NCBI GenBank assembly: GCA_964369465.1
Contig: CAYJEX010000004.1
Location: 25,386 to 89,385 of the forward strand
Length of the DNA: 64,000 nucleotides
Direction of reading: 5' to 3'
Source: CAYJHC01 sp964369465
GTDB lineage: Bacteria > Bacillota > Clostridia > Peptostreptococcales > Anaerovoracaceae
The translations under genes were made by a program, and so were the position numbers. Under the pieces are notes generated by a model. It searched no databases, was not told the origin of the DNA, and saw only the letters and a list, made by a program, of their open reading frames with translations. Below are positions 10,028-18,208 of the stretch, one piece after another; position 1 is the first letter of the stretch, and the number at the start of each line of letters is the position of its first letter.

Positions 10028-10510
10028 ATGTATGTGGGTGGAGTTAGAGTTGTTGTCATAGATAACGACAAAGTATTATTAGTAAAACAAAGACATGAAG
10101 GAAGAGATATTTGGATGTTACCAGGGGGTGCGATAGAGGAAGACGAAACATCTATTCACGCAGCTAAGAGAGAAGTCTTAGAAGAAACAGGACTTAATAT
10201 TGAAGTTAGAGAACTACTTTGGTTTGTTGAAGAACTTAGAGAGAAAAAAATTTCTGATGGAGAAAAGAGTAAAGAGCAACGATTTGTGAATTTTTTCAGA
10301 GGAGAGATAATTGCAGGAGATATGCAACTGGGTGAAGATCCAGAATTAGGGAAAGATGAGCAAGTTTTGGAAGAAGTTTCTTTTTTTTCAAAAGAGGAAA
10401 TCATGTGCAAGGACAAACTAGAAAATATATATCCTGAATGGTTAAGAGAAGAGTTGTGGGAAGTAATTAATGATGAACGAAAATTTAACCCATATAAAGA
10501 ACGAAAATGA
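10028..10510 (+). CDS. NUDIX hydrolase
   Basis: 160 residues with a clean NUDIX box: GGAIEEDETSIHAAKREVLEETGL (about residues 37-60), matching GX5EX7REUXEEXGU. The N-terminal strand GGVRVVVIDNDKVLLVKQ is typical. The substrate (nucleoside diphosphate linked to X) cannot be predicted. It follows proS by 16 bases with AAAGGA as ribosome binding site. It is one of only three protein genes in the window ending in TGA. Confidence 0.9.
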   Translation: MYVGGVRVVVIDNDKVLLVKQRHEGRDIWMLPGGAIEEDETSIHAAKREVLEETGLNIEVRELLWFVEELREKKISDGEKSKEQRFVNFFRGEIIAGDMQLGEDPELGKDEQVLEEVSFFSKEEIMCKDKLENIYPEWLREELWEVINDERKFNPYKERK

Positions 10511-10535
10511 AATAAATAAAATATTATATTAATGA

Positions 10536-10640
10536 ATATTTTTCGATATTTGTTTGGGTGTAGCTTTAAAAGCAATGAAAAGCATACATCGTGGATACGA
10601 TGAGAAAGATTCGAAATTGCGTGCATTTTTAGAAAAGTAG
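10536..10640 (+). other. Short open frame, possible gene remnant
   Basis: The intergenic region between the NUDIX and cyclophilin genes holds a frame open from 10536 to a TAG at 10640. The last part reads MKSIHRGYDEKDSKLRAFLEK from the ATG at 10575, which looks protein-like, but there is no Shine-Dalgarno sequence before the ATG or the alternative TTG at 10554. It could be a decayed gene end or a small protein; nothing here decides. Confidence 0.2.
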
Positions 10641-10667
10641 TGTATTAGAGTTAGAAAGGGGAGAAAT

Positions 10668-11144
10668 ATGATTGAATTTAAAATTGAAATGGAAAATGGA
10701 GATGTTATGGAAGGTGAACTATATGAAGATATAGCTCCTATAACAGTAGACAATTTTGTTAATTTAGTAAATGATGGATTTTATAATGGTTTGATATTTC
10801 ATAGAGTGATTCCTGGATTTATGATTCAAGGTGGATGTCCTGATGGAACGGGAACTGGAGGACCAGGACATAATATAAAAGGTGAATTTAGCACGAACGG
10901 ATTTGAAAATGATTTGAAACACGATAGAGGGGTATTGTCAATGGCAAGATCTATGAACCCAAATTCCGCAGGATCTCAATTTTTCATTATGGTTGAAAAA
11001 TCACCTCATTTAGATGGACAATATGCTGCGTTTGGAAAGATCACAAAAGGAATTGAAGTTGCTGACAAAATAGTCGCTGTTAAGAGAAATTTCAGCGATA
11101 AGCCAAAAGAAGACCAAGTGATAGCAAGTATTACAATTATATAA
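10668..11144 (+). CDS. Peptidyl-prolyl cis-trans isomerase, cyclophilin type
   Basis: 158 residues, a single cyclophilin domain without signal peptide, so cytoplasmic. Hallmarks: VDNFVNLVNDGFYNGLIFHRVIPGFMIQGG (catalytic Arg in FHRV), GHNIKGEF, SMARSMNPNSAGSQFFI and LDGQYAAFGKI. It catalyses proline isomerisation in protein folding. The ribosome binding site GGGGAG is 6 bases upstream of the ATG. Confidence 0.93.
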   Translation: MIEFKIEMENGDVMEGELYEDIAPITVDNFVNLVNDGFYNGLIFHRVIPGFMIQGGCPDGTGTGGPGHNIKGEFSTNGFENDLKHDRGVLSMARSMNPNSAGSQFFIMVEKSPHLDGQYAAFGKITKGIEVADKIVAVKRNFSDKPKEDQVIASITII

Positions 11145-11494
11145 ATACACTTAAACCTACGTTAATAATGAAAAACTCACTTTAGTGAATGCAAATTTGA
11201 GATTATATGAAAACGATAAGTCGAAATATTGTAACAAAATTTCGGCTTATGGTTATAGATTTAACACAATTACAAGGTGTGAAATAACTACTTTGCTGTT
11301 TTGTTGTTTCGTATAGACAAAAGAGAAAAAAAAAAAAATAAGTGTTGTAATTAAAAACAAAAAGGACTAAAATAGTACGAAGAAGGAGAAGCTAACAATA
11401 TTGGTTGTGATAATATTAACAAATATTATATAAAATAGGCAATCGTTTCTTGATTAGTTCCCCAATAAAATGAAGGGCATAAAAGGAGGAAGAT
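11145..11494. other. 350-base intergenic region with hairpin and promoter, no gene
   Basis: No credible gene. It contains a 12-bp hairpin at 11216-11250 (ATAAGTCGAAAT / ATTTCGGCTTAT, one G-T pair, no following T tract) and a promoter-like TTGTAA-N17-TAAAAT. A well-formed AAGGAG at 11383-11388 is followed by no convincing start (a 10-codon frame from TTG 11401 is too far away), so the transcript would have a leader of about 115 bases before the amidohydrolase gene. Confidence 0.4.
11345..11373 (+). promoter_or_regulatory. Putative promoter of the amidohydrolase gene
   Basis: TTGTAA (11345-11350), 17-base spacer, TAAAAT (11368-11373). The match is moderate and the predicted leader is long. Confidence 0.45.
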
Positions 11495-12757
11495 ATGTAC
11501 AAATGTGATGTGAAGAGGATGGATGACAAGATAACTACATTCTCGAAATTTGGAGATGCTGGACGAGGAGGAGTTACTAGATATTCGTTATCTCCAGAAG
11601 CACATATGGCTAGAGATGAGTTTGTTAAAAGAATGGAAGCAATAGGAGCAACTATTGAAACAGATGACCTGGCAAATATGTATGCTACAATTGCGGGGTC
11701 AGACCCTAATGCAAAAAGAATCGTTATGGGTTCGCACTGTGATTCTGTAAAAAGAGGCGGAAATTATGATGGTATTCTAGGAGTCCTAGGAGCGATGGAA
11801 GTTTTAGAAACAATAGTTACAGAGAACATTCCACACAAACATCCAATAACTGCTATGATTTGGACTAATGAAGAAGGATCATTATATCCACCAGCGATGT
11901 TCTGTTCTGGAATTTTGGCACATGATTATTTGCCAGAATCAATAGCTGTGAATTTCCAATATGATAAATTGATGAAATCAACAAGTGTGCTTGACAAAAA
12001 ATCAACTTTCCAAGAAGCACTTGATAAGTCGCCATATAAAGGTGATAAAGCAAACAGATTAAGCCCAGATAAATATGAAGCAATGTTTGAACTTCATATT
12101 GAACAAGGACCTATATTAGAAGACAATGGAAATGAAATAGGATTAGTTCAATGCGTACTAGGAATGTTTAATTATAGAATCAAATTCTATGGACAAGCGG
12201 CGCACGCAGGAACGTTCCCTATGAATAAGAGAAAAGATGGGTTGTTTGCTGCATCTCAAGCGATATGCTACTTACATGAAGAGATAGATAAATTAGGAAG
12301 ACCTGAACTTGTATATACTACAGGAGAAATAATATGTCATCCGTGTGTACACACAGTTATTCCAGATTATGTAGATTTCTCAATTGATGTTAGACATGAG
12401 GATCCTGAACTTTTAAAGGCAGTTATGGATATAATTAAGACATTGCCAGAAAAAACATGGGCAGGATGCAAATGTGAAGTGGAAGAAAAGTGGAAGAGAG
12501 ACACTGTATACTTTAATCAAGAACTAAAGGATTACGTAGAAGAATCAGCAGTTGAACTGGGAGTTCCTCATCAAAAGATTAACTCGGGGGCTGGACACGA
12601 TGCACAGTTTTGCAGTTATGTGATACCGACTACAATGATTTTTGTAAGAACAAAAGATGGATTATCTCATTGCGAGATAGAATATGCAACTCCAGAGGAT
12701 TGCACATCAGGAGCTTCGGTAATGCTAAATTCAGTTCTTAAAGTAGACGCAAAATAG
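11495..12757 (+). CDS. M20-family Zn-dependent amidohydrolase (beta-ureidopropionase / N-carbamoyl-amino-acid hydrolase type)
   Basis: 420 residues of the hydantoinase/carbamoylase subgroup of M20 metallopeptidases. Metal ligands and catalytic residues are in place: GSHCDSV (His), GGNYDGILG (Asp), TNEEGS (Glu pair), FELHIEQGP (His) and GLSHCEIEY (His). Relatives hydrolyse N-carbamoyl-beta-alanine, N-carbamoyl-L-amino acids or allantoate, releasing CO2 and ammonia. Its position ahead of preT and preA favours hydrolysis of N-carbamoyl-beta-alanine or -beta-aminoisobutyrate, the third step of reductive pyrimidine breakdown. Shine-Dalgarno AAAGGAGGA. Substrate is inferred from context; allantoate or carbamoyl-amino acids remain possible. 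Confidence 0.85.
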   Translation: MYKCDVKRMDDKITTFSKFGDAGRGGVTRYSLSPEAHMARDEFVKRMEAIGATIETDDLANMYATIAGSDPNAKRIVMGSHCDSVKRGGNYDGILGVLGAMEVLETIVTENIPHKHPITAMIWTNEEGSLYPPAMFCSGILAHDYLPESIAVNFQYDKLMKSTSVLDKKSTFQEALDKSPYKGDKANRLSPDKYEAMFELHIEQGPILEDNGNEIGLVQCVLGMFNYRIKFYGQAAHAGTFPMNKRKDGLFAASQAICYLHEEIDKLGRPELVYTTGEIICHPCVHTVIPDYVDFSIDVRHEDPELLKAVMDIIKTLPEKTWAGCKCEVEEKWKRDTVYFNQELKDYVEESAVELGVPHQKINSGAGHDAQFCSYVIPTTMIFVRTKDGLSHCEIEYATPEDCTSGASVMLNSVLKVDAK

Positions 12758-12787
12758 TTTGAGAGGTATTTCTCATCATGATATTTA

Positions 12788-12823
12788 CAGAAGATGAAAG
12801 GAAAATGTTTCTTTCATCTTCTG
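12788..12823. terminator. Perfect hairpin after the amidohydrolase gene
   Basis: 13-bp stem CAGAAGATGAAAG / CTTTCATCTTCTG around a 10-base loop, 30 bases after the stop codon. No T tract follows, so it may be an mRNA-stabilising or weak attenuating structure, not a strong terminator. Confidence 0.45.
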
Positions 12824-12905
12824 CCAAAGTCGAAAATTAATTCGCCGGAAAAGGATCGAAGTATAATTTGATATTTCCAATACGAATTATGCTTTAAAAT
12901 CCGAA

Positions 12906-12937
12906 ATAATATTACGATAGCTTTATTGTAATATTAT
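12906..12937. promoter_or_regulatory. Inverted repeat upstream of preT, candidate operator
   Basis: ATAATATTAC (12906-12915) and GTAATATTAT (12928-12937) form a perfect 10-bp inverted repeat with a 12-base spacer, 116 bases before the preT start. The two-turn spacing suits a dimeric regulator. The regulator encoded at 16291 is an obvious candidate, but no second copy was found by eye near the other pathway genes. Confidence 0.4.
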
Positions 12938-13053
12938 AGGAATGATACTTGGCACAATATTCGGATATTATAGAAAAATTATTTATAGTGAGATTTTGGA
13001 AAAAATTATTGTGATGATTAAACAAATATAATTATATAAAGGAGGTAAAAAAA

Positions 13054-14319
13054 TTGAGTAAAGTAGTAAAAGGAACTTATACACAAGAGGCAGTTGCAGG
13101 ATTTACTCACAGGACAGCAATGGAAGAAGCAGCACGATGTCTTTTGTGCCACGACGCTCCATGTAGCAAAGGATGTCCTGCAGGGACAGATCCAGGGAAA
13201 TTTATTAGATCAATAAGATTTAGAAACCCTAAAGGAGCTGCAGAAACAATTAGAGAAAATAATATTATGGGTGCGAGCTGTGCGCAAATTTGTCCATATG
13301 ACAGACTTTGTGAGGAAGAATGCAGCAGATGTGGGATTGATAGACCAATTGAAATAGGCAAACTTCAAAGATATGCAATGGAGCAAGAAGAAATTTTTGG
13401 ACTAAAAACTCTTGTTGCGCCGGCAGATAAAAAAGCACAAAAAGTTGCATGCGTTGGTGCAGGTCCTGCGTCGTTAGCATGTGCAGCGGAACTAGCAAAA
13501 GCAGGATACAAAGTTACTGTTTTTGAAAGAGAAGCAAAAGCAGGTGGAGTATTAACTTACGGAATTGTTCCAAGTAGACTTCAAAAGAAATTTGTAGATC
13601 AAGACGTTGCAAAAGTAACAGATCTTGGTGTTGAGATTATATGTAATAAAGAAGCGAAAGACGCTGATTTGGAAGCGTTTGATGCTGTATTCTTTGGAAT
13701 GGGACTATGGGATGCAAAAATTCCTAATTTGCCAGGAAAAGACCTTAAAGGTGTTTATGGTGCAGCAGAATTTTTGAAAGAAGCTAATGTAAAACTAGAA
13801 GGATTTAACCCTGGTAAAAAAGTTGTAGTTGTTGGTGGCGGTGACGTTGCTGTGGACTGTGCAGTTACTGCAAAACTTTTGGGTGCAGAAGATGTTAAAA
13901 TCGTATACAGAAGAACATTAGAAGAAGCTCCTGGAAACATGACAGAATTCCAATATGCATTATCTCTAGGTATTGGAGTAACAACTAATATGTCTCCTCT
14001 AGCAGTAGTTGGAGAGAGCAATGTGACTGGAATGTCTTTCAAAGGTAGAGACGGAGTTTGCGAGTCGGCTAAACTTGAGTTAGAAGCTGATACTGTAGTG
14101 TTTGCAATCGGACAAGGCGCAGAGGACTTCTCAGGCTTTGCAAAAGTAGCTCTTGATGATAAGGGTGGAATTGTTGCAGAAGCAGGCAAAACAGATAAAG
14201 CTAATTATTTTGCAGCAGGTGATGTTGTTAACGGAGGCAAAACTGCGGTTGAAGCAGTTGCTGAAGGTAAAGTAGCAGCAGCGGCTATTGTAGAATTTTT
14301 AGAGAAGGGGGTGAAATAG
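13054..14319 (+). CDS. preT: NAD-dependent dihydropyrimidine dehydrogenase subunit PreT
   Basis: 421 residues; TTG start, chosen because a perfect AAAGGAGGT lies 6 bases upstream. The N-terminal cysteine-rich domain ([19 protein letters not shown], then GASCAQICP and CEEECSRCG) holds two 4Fe-4S clusters, as in glutamate synthase small-subunit proteins. It is followed by an FAD site ([18 protein letters not shown]) and an NAD(P)H site ([19 protein letters not shown]). PreT passes electrons between NAD(H) and PreA in reduction of uracil or thymine to the dihydro form. The stop is one base before preA, so the two are coupled. Confidence 0.92.
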   Translation: MSKVVKGTYTQEAVAGFTHRTAMEEAARCLLCHDAPCSKGCPAGTDPGKFIRSIRFRNPKGAAETIRENNIMGASCAQICPYDRLCEEECSRCGIDRPIEIGKLQRYAMEQEEIFGLKTLVAPADKKAQKVACVGAGPASLACAAELAKAGYKVTVFEREAKAGGVLTYGIVPSRLQKKFVDQDVAKVTDLGVEIICNKEAKDADLEAFDAVFFGMGLWDAKIPNLPGKDLKGVYGAAEFLKEANVKLEGFNPGKKVVVVGGGDVAVDCAVTAKLLGAEDVKIVYRRTLEEAPGNMTEFQYALSLGIGVTTNMSPLAVVGESNVTGMSFKGRDGVCESAKLELEADTVVFAIGQGAEDFSGFAKVALDDKGGIVAEAGKTDKANYFAAGDVVNGGKTAVEAVAEGKVAAAAIVEFLEKGVK

Positions 14320-14320
14320 A

Positions 14321-15601
14321 ATGGCAGTTAAAAAAGATTTATCAATAAAATATTTAGGAGTTGATTGCGAAAATCCATTCTTCCTTTCATCATCACCAGT
14401 AGGTAGTAACTATGAAATGATTTCTAAGTCATACGAAGATGGATGGGGTGGAGTTTTCTACAAAACAATAGGTATCTTCGTAGCAGACGAATGTTCGCCT
14501 AGATTTGACCAAACTAACAAAGAAGGTTTACCTTGGATAGGTTTCAAAAACATGGAACAAATTTCAGACAAACCGACAGAATTAAACTTTGAAAATATGT
14601 ACAAGTTAAAGAGAGACTATCCTGATAAAGTAATGGTTTCTTCTATAATGGGTAGTACAGATGAAGAGTGGAGAGAACTTGCGAAAATGAGTGAGCAAGC
14701 AGGAGCTGATCTTATTGAAGGTAACTTCTCTTGTCCACAAATGACAAGTCATGATATGGGTTCTGATGTTGGAACAAACTTTGAACTATTAGAATCATAT
14801 TCAAGAGCTGTAGCAGAAACTACAAAGATTCCTTTCATTGCTAAAATGACACCAAATACAAAAAATATGGAAGAGTCAGCAAGAGCAGCTCTTAAAGGTG
14901 GTGCTGCATCTGTATCTGCTATTAACACTATTAAGTCTATAACAAATATAGATTTTGAAAACAATACTGGTATGCCAGTAGTTAATGGAAAATCTTCGAT
15001 TTCAGGATATTCTGGAGCAGCTGTAAAGCCTATCGCTCTTAGATTCTGTGCTCAAATGTTGCAAGATCCAATGATTCATGAACTATGTGCTAAGCAAGGA
15101 AGAAAATTCGAACTTAGTGGTATAGGTGGAATTGAGACTTGGAGAGATTGTGCTGAGTTCTTGGCGCTTGGATGTAGAAACCTTCAAGTAACTACTTCTA
15201 TCATGCAATATGGATATAGAATAGTAGAAGATATGGCTAACGGATTAATGCACTTTATGGAAGAAAAAGGATACAACAAGTTAGATGATTTTATCGGACT
15301 TGCACTTCCTAACATTATTCCAGCAGAAGATCTTAATAGAGACTTCAAATTATTCCCTAAGTTTGATGAAGAAAAATGTATTGGTTGCGGAAGATGTTAT
15401 GTTTCTTGCTACGATGCAGCACATCAAGCTATTGATTGGAATGGTGAAAAAAGACTTCCTATTCTTAACGAAGAAAAATGTGTTGGTTGCCATCTATGCC
15501 TAAATGTATGCCCAGTTCAAGAATGTATTACTGCAGGCGACATAAAATGGAAAGAAGGAAGAACTAAGGTTGATATCGCTTATAAAAAAAGATATGAATA
15601 A
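14321..15601 (+). CDS. preA: NAD-dependent dihydropyrimidine dehydrogenase subunit PreA
   Basis: 426 residues: a dihydroorotate-dehydrogenase-like FMN barrel (residues 1 to about 330; [24 protein letters not shown] with the catalytic-loop Cys, [16 protein letters not shown]) joined to a C-terminal ferredoxin domain with two 4Fe-4S motifs ([11 protein letters not shown] and [12 protein letters not shown]). It reduces the 5,6 bond of uracil or thymine using electrons from PreT. Directly downstream of preT and followed by a strong terminator, so preTA is a two-gene operon. Confidence 0.93.
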   Translation: MAVKKDLSIKYLGVDCENPFFLSSSPVGSNYEMISKSYEDGWGGVFYKTIGIFVADECSPRFDQTNKEGLPWIGFKNMEQISDKPTELNFENMYKLKRDYPDKVMVSSIMGSTDEEWRELAKMSEQAGADLIEGNFSCPQMTSHDMGSDVGTNFELLESYSRAVAETTKIPFIAKMTPNTKNMEESARAALKGGAASVSAINTIKSITNIDFENNTGMPVVNGKSSISGYSGAAVKPIALRFCAQMLQDPMIHELCAKQGRKFELSGIGGIETWRDCAEFLALGCRNLQVTTSIMQYGYRIVEDMANGLMHFMEEKGYNKLDDFIGLALPNIIPAEDLNRDFKLFPKFDEEKCIGCGRCYVSCYDAAHQAIDWNGEKRLPILNEEKCVGCHLCLNVCPVQECITAGDIKWKEGRTKVDIAYKKRYE

Positions 15602-15941
15602 TATCAAATCATAAGAATATCGAAAATAGTCTGCTTGAAATTTGAAGTTTTAAACAGATTAAATAGAACTGAAAGGGTACTATCAATATGATAGTGCCCT
15701 TTTTTAATATAAAACTGATAATTCGAATTTGGTTTATTAAATGACTTGTTTTAAACAAGATTGCATAATCAGACTTAAAAAGTAATATGGAATATTCAAT
15801 GTTCTAAAGATGTGGCAAAAAGAAAATATTAAATTTCCAAATGAGTTTTCGAAAACAAGGGTATACATAAATTAAGAAGAAGTTGTAATGTAGTTTGTAT
15901 TTGATATAGAGTGGAATGAAGTATCAAAGGAAGGAGTAAAG
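15602..15941. other. 340-base intergenic region after preA
   Basis: Apart from the preA terminator, the region holds no credible gene. A near-perfect 15-base palindrome CTTGTTTTAAACAAG lies near 15743-15757; its role is unknown. Several short AT-rich stretches resemble -10 boxes but no confident promoter can be named. Confidence 0.35.
15672..15706 (+). terminator. Rho-independent terminator after preA
   Basis: 13-bp stem AAAGGGTACTATC / GATAGTGCCCTTT (one G-T pair) with a 5-base loop and a run of T. Confidence 0.88.
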
Positions 15942-16224
15942 ATGAAAAATGTAATGATAATAATTTTGGCTATTACACTTATAGTAGCTTTAGCGTTAGG
16001 TCTTGCTGGATGTGGATTAGAGTCTGGGGAAAACGTAAGATTTACGTGAGGTAGCATTAAATAGCAAGTTGGCGGTGCTGACGAGGGATCCAAAGGAAAG
16101 ACACATTACTGAGATTAGAAGCAGAGAAGAATTTAAATTGATAAAAAGCTTTCACAATAGTGAAGGCTTTTTATATTTACAAAATGGCAATAATTGTAGA
16201 AAAAGAATATACAATTTAAAATAA
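15942..16224 (+). pseudogene. Frameshifted small lipoprotein gene
   Basis: A strong Shine-Dalgarno (AGGAAGGAG) precedes ATG 15942. The first 24 residues are a lipoprotein signal peptide ending in the lipobox LGLAGC; translation stops at TGA 16047-16049 after 35 residues. In the +1 frame, coding-like sequence continues without stop from 16039 to 16224 (RDPKERHITEIRSREEFKLI, vaguely like the start of a thioredoxin-fold domain). The simplest reading is one frameshift in a small lipoprotein gene, by decay or sequencing error. A terminator hairpin lies inside the downstream frame, so the original 3' end may also be lost. A genuine 35-residue lipopeptide is the alternative. Confidence 0.45.
16143..16174 (+). 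terminator. Rho-independent terminator
   Basis: 13-bp stem AAAAAGCTTTCAC / GTGAAGGCTTTTT (one G-T pair) with AATA loop, ending in T5. It lies between the lipoprotein remnant and the regulator promoter. Confidence 0.85.
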
Positions 16225-16236
16225 ATTTGCTATAAT
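16208..16236 (+). promoter_or_regulatory. Promoter of the AAA+ regulator gene
   Basis: Extended -10 box TGC-TATAAT (16228-16236) with a weak -35 (TATACA, 16208-16213) at 17-base spacing. This is a sigma-A-type, not a sigma-54, promoter. Confidence 0.6.
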
Positions 16237-16252
16237 GTAGGTGAATAAAGAT

Positions 16253-16273
16253 GGGAATAGAAGTGCTATTCCC
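16253..16273 (+). promoter_or_regulatory. 8-bp perfect hairpin in the leader of the regulator mRNA
   Basis: GGGAATAG / CTATTCCC with a 5-base loop, just after the predicted transcription start and before the AGAGGGA ribosome binding site. It could be an operator for autoregulation or an RNA hairpin affecting translation. Confidence 0.4.
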
Positions 16274-16290
16274 AGGAACAAAGAGGGAAT

Positions 16291-18033
16291 ATGTCACTAT
16301 TAAAAGAAATATCTGATGATGTCCAGCAAGTTGCAGAGGCGATATCTATTTCTATAGGCGTTGAAGTTGAAATAGTAGATGAAAACCTTACTGTTATAGG
16401 TGGAACGGGGATATACAAAAACAAAATAGGCAAGAAAGAAGAATTAGGAGCCTTAGATGGAAATACACTATATGCACGTGTGATTCGTAAAGGAAAAACT
16501 GAACGAATTGAAGATGCACAGGGTGATGAAAACTATGGTATTAGTGAAGCACTTCCAGAAATGGCAGAAATATGTACGCCTATTAGATTGGGAAACAAGA
16601 TTTTAGGAGTTATCGGTCTTGTTGCTTTTGAAAACTATCAAAAAGAAATACTTATGAACAAGAATAAGAATCTTACATTGTTCATAGAAAAAATGGCGGA
16701 ATTGCTCGCAGCTAAAGCGACGCAACAAATTGCATTTAGACATGTTGAGATTTCAAGAAACGAAATAATGACAATTTTAGAATCGGCACATGAAGGCATA
16801 ATAGCTATAGATAGAGGTGGATATATTAAACACTGCAATAGTATTGTAGCTGATTTGTTTGGAAGTGATAAAGAAGAAATGAAGGGAACACATTTAAACC
16901 AATACATGATAGGTTCTCCAGCACTTAATATATTTAAAACAAAAAAAGGCTATACTGAAAAAGAAGAAAGATATAGAGTTGGGAGAGGCGGAATACATCT
17001 TATTGTTACGGCTAAACCTATTTTTGCAAAAGGCTCTGTTGCTGGTGTGGTTATTTCCCTTAGGGATATAAAAGAAGCTCAACTTTTGGCATATAAAATG
17101 GGAAAAGGGCCAATGAAAAAGCATTTGGAGGACTTAATCGGAGCAAGTCCTGCTATGGAGAAAGTAAATAACCAAGCATTTATGGCTGCAAGAGGAGATT
17201 CTGCAGTTTTAATTACAGGAGAAACTGGAACTGGCAAAGAATTTTTGGCAAGGGCAATACACTACAATGGGACAAGAACTGAGGAGAATTTTGTAAGGAT
17301 ATCCTCAAAAATACCTGATGAGATAATATATGATGAAATTCTAGATAAAATACAAGAAGCACAATTTGGAACGATATATATAAAAGATATAGATAAAGTA
17401 AGTATAAAAACGCAAAAAAGTTTACTTAAAACCTTATTCCAAAATAAAGACATAATAGGTGTAGATATAGATAAGAAGCATCCGAGAATAATAGTCTCTT
17501 CAAGCAGAGATTTAAAAATATTAATAAATAAAAATGAATTTTTGCCAGAATTATATCATAGAATAGCAACAATACCAATATATATGCCTTCCCTTATTGA
17601 GAGAGGTGAAGAAGATATTTGGGCATACTTAAATTATTATTTAAAAAAATACAATACGCTAAATGAAGGGGAGATAACAGGATTTACAGAAGAAGCAAAA
17701 ACAATCTACATGTCATACGCATGGCCAGGAAATATAGAGGAAATGGAAAATGCGTTAGAACACAGCGTTAGAATATGTAGAAGAGGGAAAATAAGGGTTG
17801 AACATATTCCGCAAACGATTATAAGTAATACCAAAGAAACAACTCAATTAAAGATGAAGTTATCTGAGCAAATAAAGCTATTTGAAAAAGAAAAAATAAT
17901 TGAAGAAATAGATGCTTGCAATGGATCAAAAAAAGAAGCAGCGCATAATTTAGGAATTTCTACAGCTACATTTTATAGAAAATTAGAAGAACTGGATATA
18001 GAAAAAAAATGGAAAAATTCAACAAATGAATAG
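16291..18033 (+). CDS. Sigma-54-type AAA+ regulator lacking the GAFTGA loop and Walker B acid
   Basis: 580 residues in four parts: an N-terminal GAF-like sensor (1-145), a PAS domain (about 155-265), an AAA+ domain (about 280-510) and a Fis-type HTH (about 530-575). Walker A GETGTGKE (310-317) is intact, but where relatives carry the GAFTGA loop the sequence runs straight from IPDEIIYDEILDKIQEAQF to GTIYIKDIDK. The Walker B DE is KD (365-366), and the sensor II Arg is Glu in WPGNIEEMENAL. It therefore probably cannot remodel sigma-54 polymerase and may act as a TyrR-like sigma-A regulator or repressor. It sits between preTA and the aminotransferase and is the likely controller of the pathway. 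Confidence 0.85.
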   Translation: MSLLKEISDDVQQVAEAISISIGVEVEIVDENLTVIGGTGIYKNKIGKKEELGALDGNTLYARVIRKGKTERIEDAQGDENYGISEALPEMAEICTPIRLGNKILGVIGLVAFENYQKEILMNKNKNLTLFIEKMAELLAAKATQQIAFRHVEISRNEIMTILESAHEGIIAIDRGGYIKHCNSIVADLFGSDKEEMKGTHLNQYMIGSPALNIFKTKKGYTEKEERYRVGRGGIHLIVTAKPIFAKGSVAGVVISLRDIKEAQLLAYKMGKGPMKKHLEDLIGASPAMEKVNNQAFMAARGDSAVLITGETGTGKEFLARAIHYNGTRTEENFVRISSKIPDEIIYDEILDKIQEAQFGTIYIKDIDKVSIKTQKSLLKTLFQNKDIIGVDIDKKHPRIIVSSSRDLKILINKNEFLPELYHRIATIPIYMPSLIERGEEDIWAYLNYYLKKYNTLNEGEITGFTEEAKTIYMSYAWPGNIEEMENALEHSVRICRRGKIRVEHIPQTIISNTKETTQLKMKLSEQIKLFEKEKIIEEIDACNGSKKEAAHNLGISTATFYRKLEELDIEKKWKNSTNE

Positions 18034-18208
18034 TATTTCCATAAAGGATTAAGAAAAATTCAATACTACTGTTGCGTGTTTAGGTCTCAATGTAACGATT
18101 TTATTTTTTTAGTATAAAAATGTATCTGGGATTTACAGAGTTTTAGATTCTTGATATGTTTTATATATAGTTGATTGTAATAAATTTAATTATTTTAGGA
18201 GGAAAAAA

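Noticed and set aside
10533..10640. A TGA-interrupted frame upstream of the cyclophilin gene as a possible selenoprotein
   Set aside because: The frame has no family resemblance, no ribosome binding site, and the parts on either side of TGA do not match a known protein.
12950..12967. TTGGCAC followed by TCGGA upstream of preT, resembling a -24/-12 promoter
   Set aside because: The -12 element would read GG where GC is required, and the neighbouring regulator lacks the GAFTGA loop needed to use sigma-54.
16047..16049. TGA in the small lipoprotein read as selenocysteine
   Set aside because: Reading through meets a TAG four codons later (at 16062) and the downstream coding-like sequence is in another frame.
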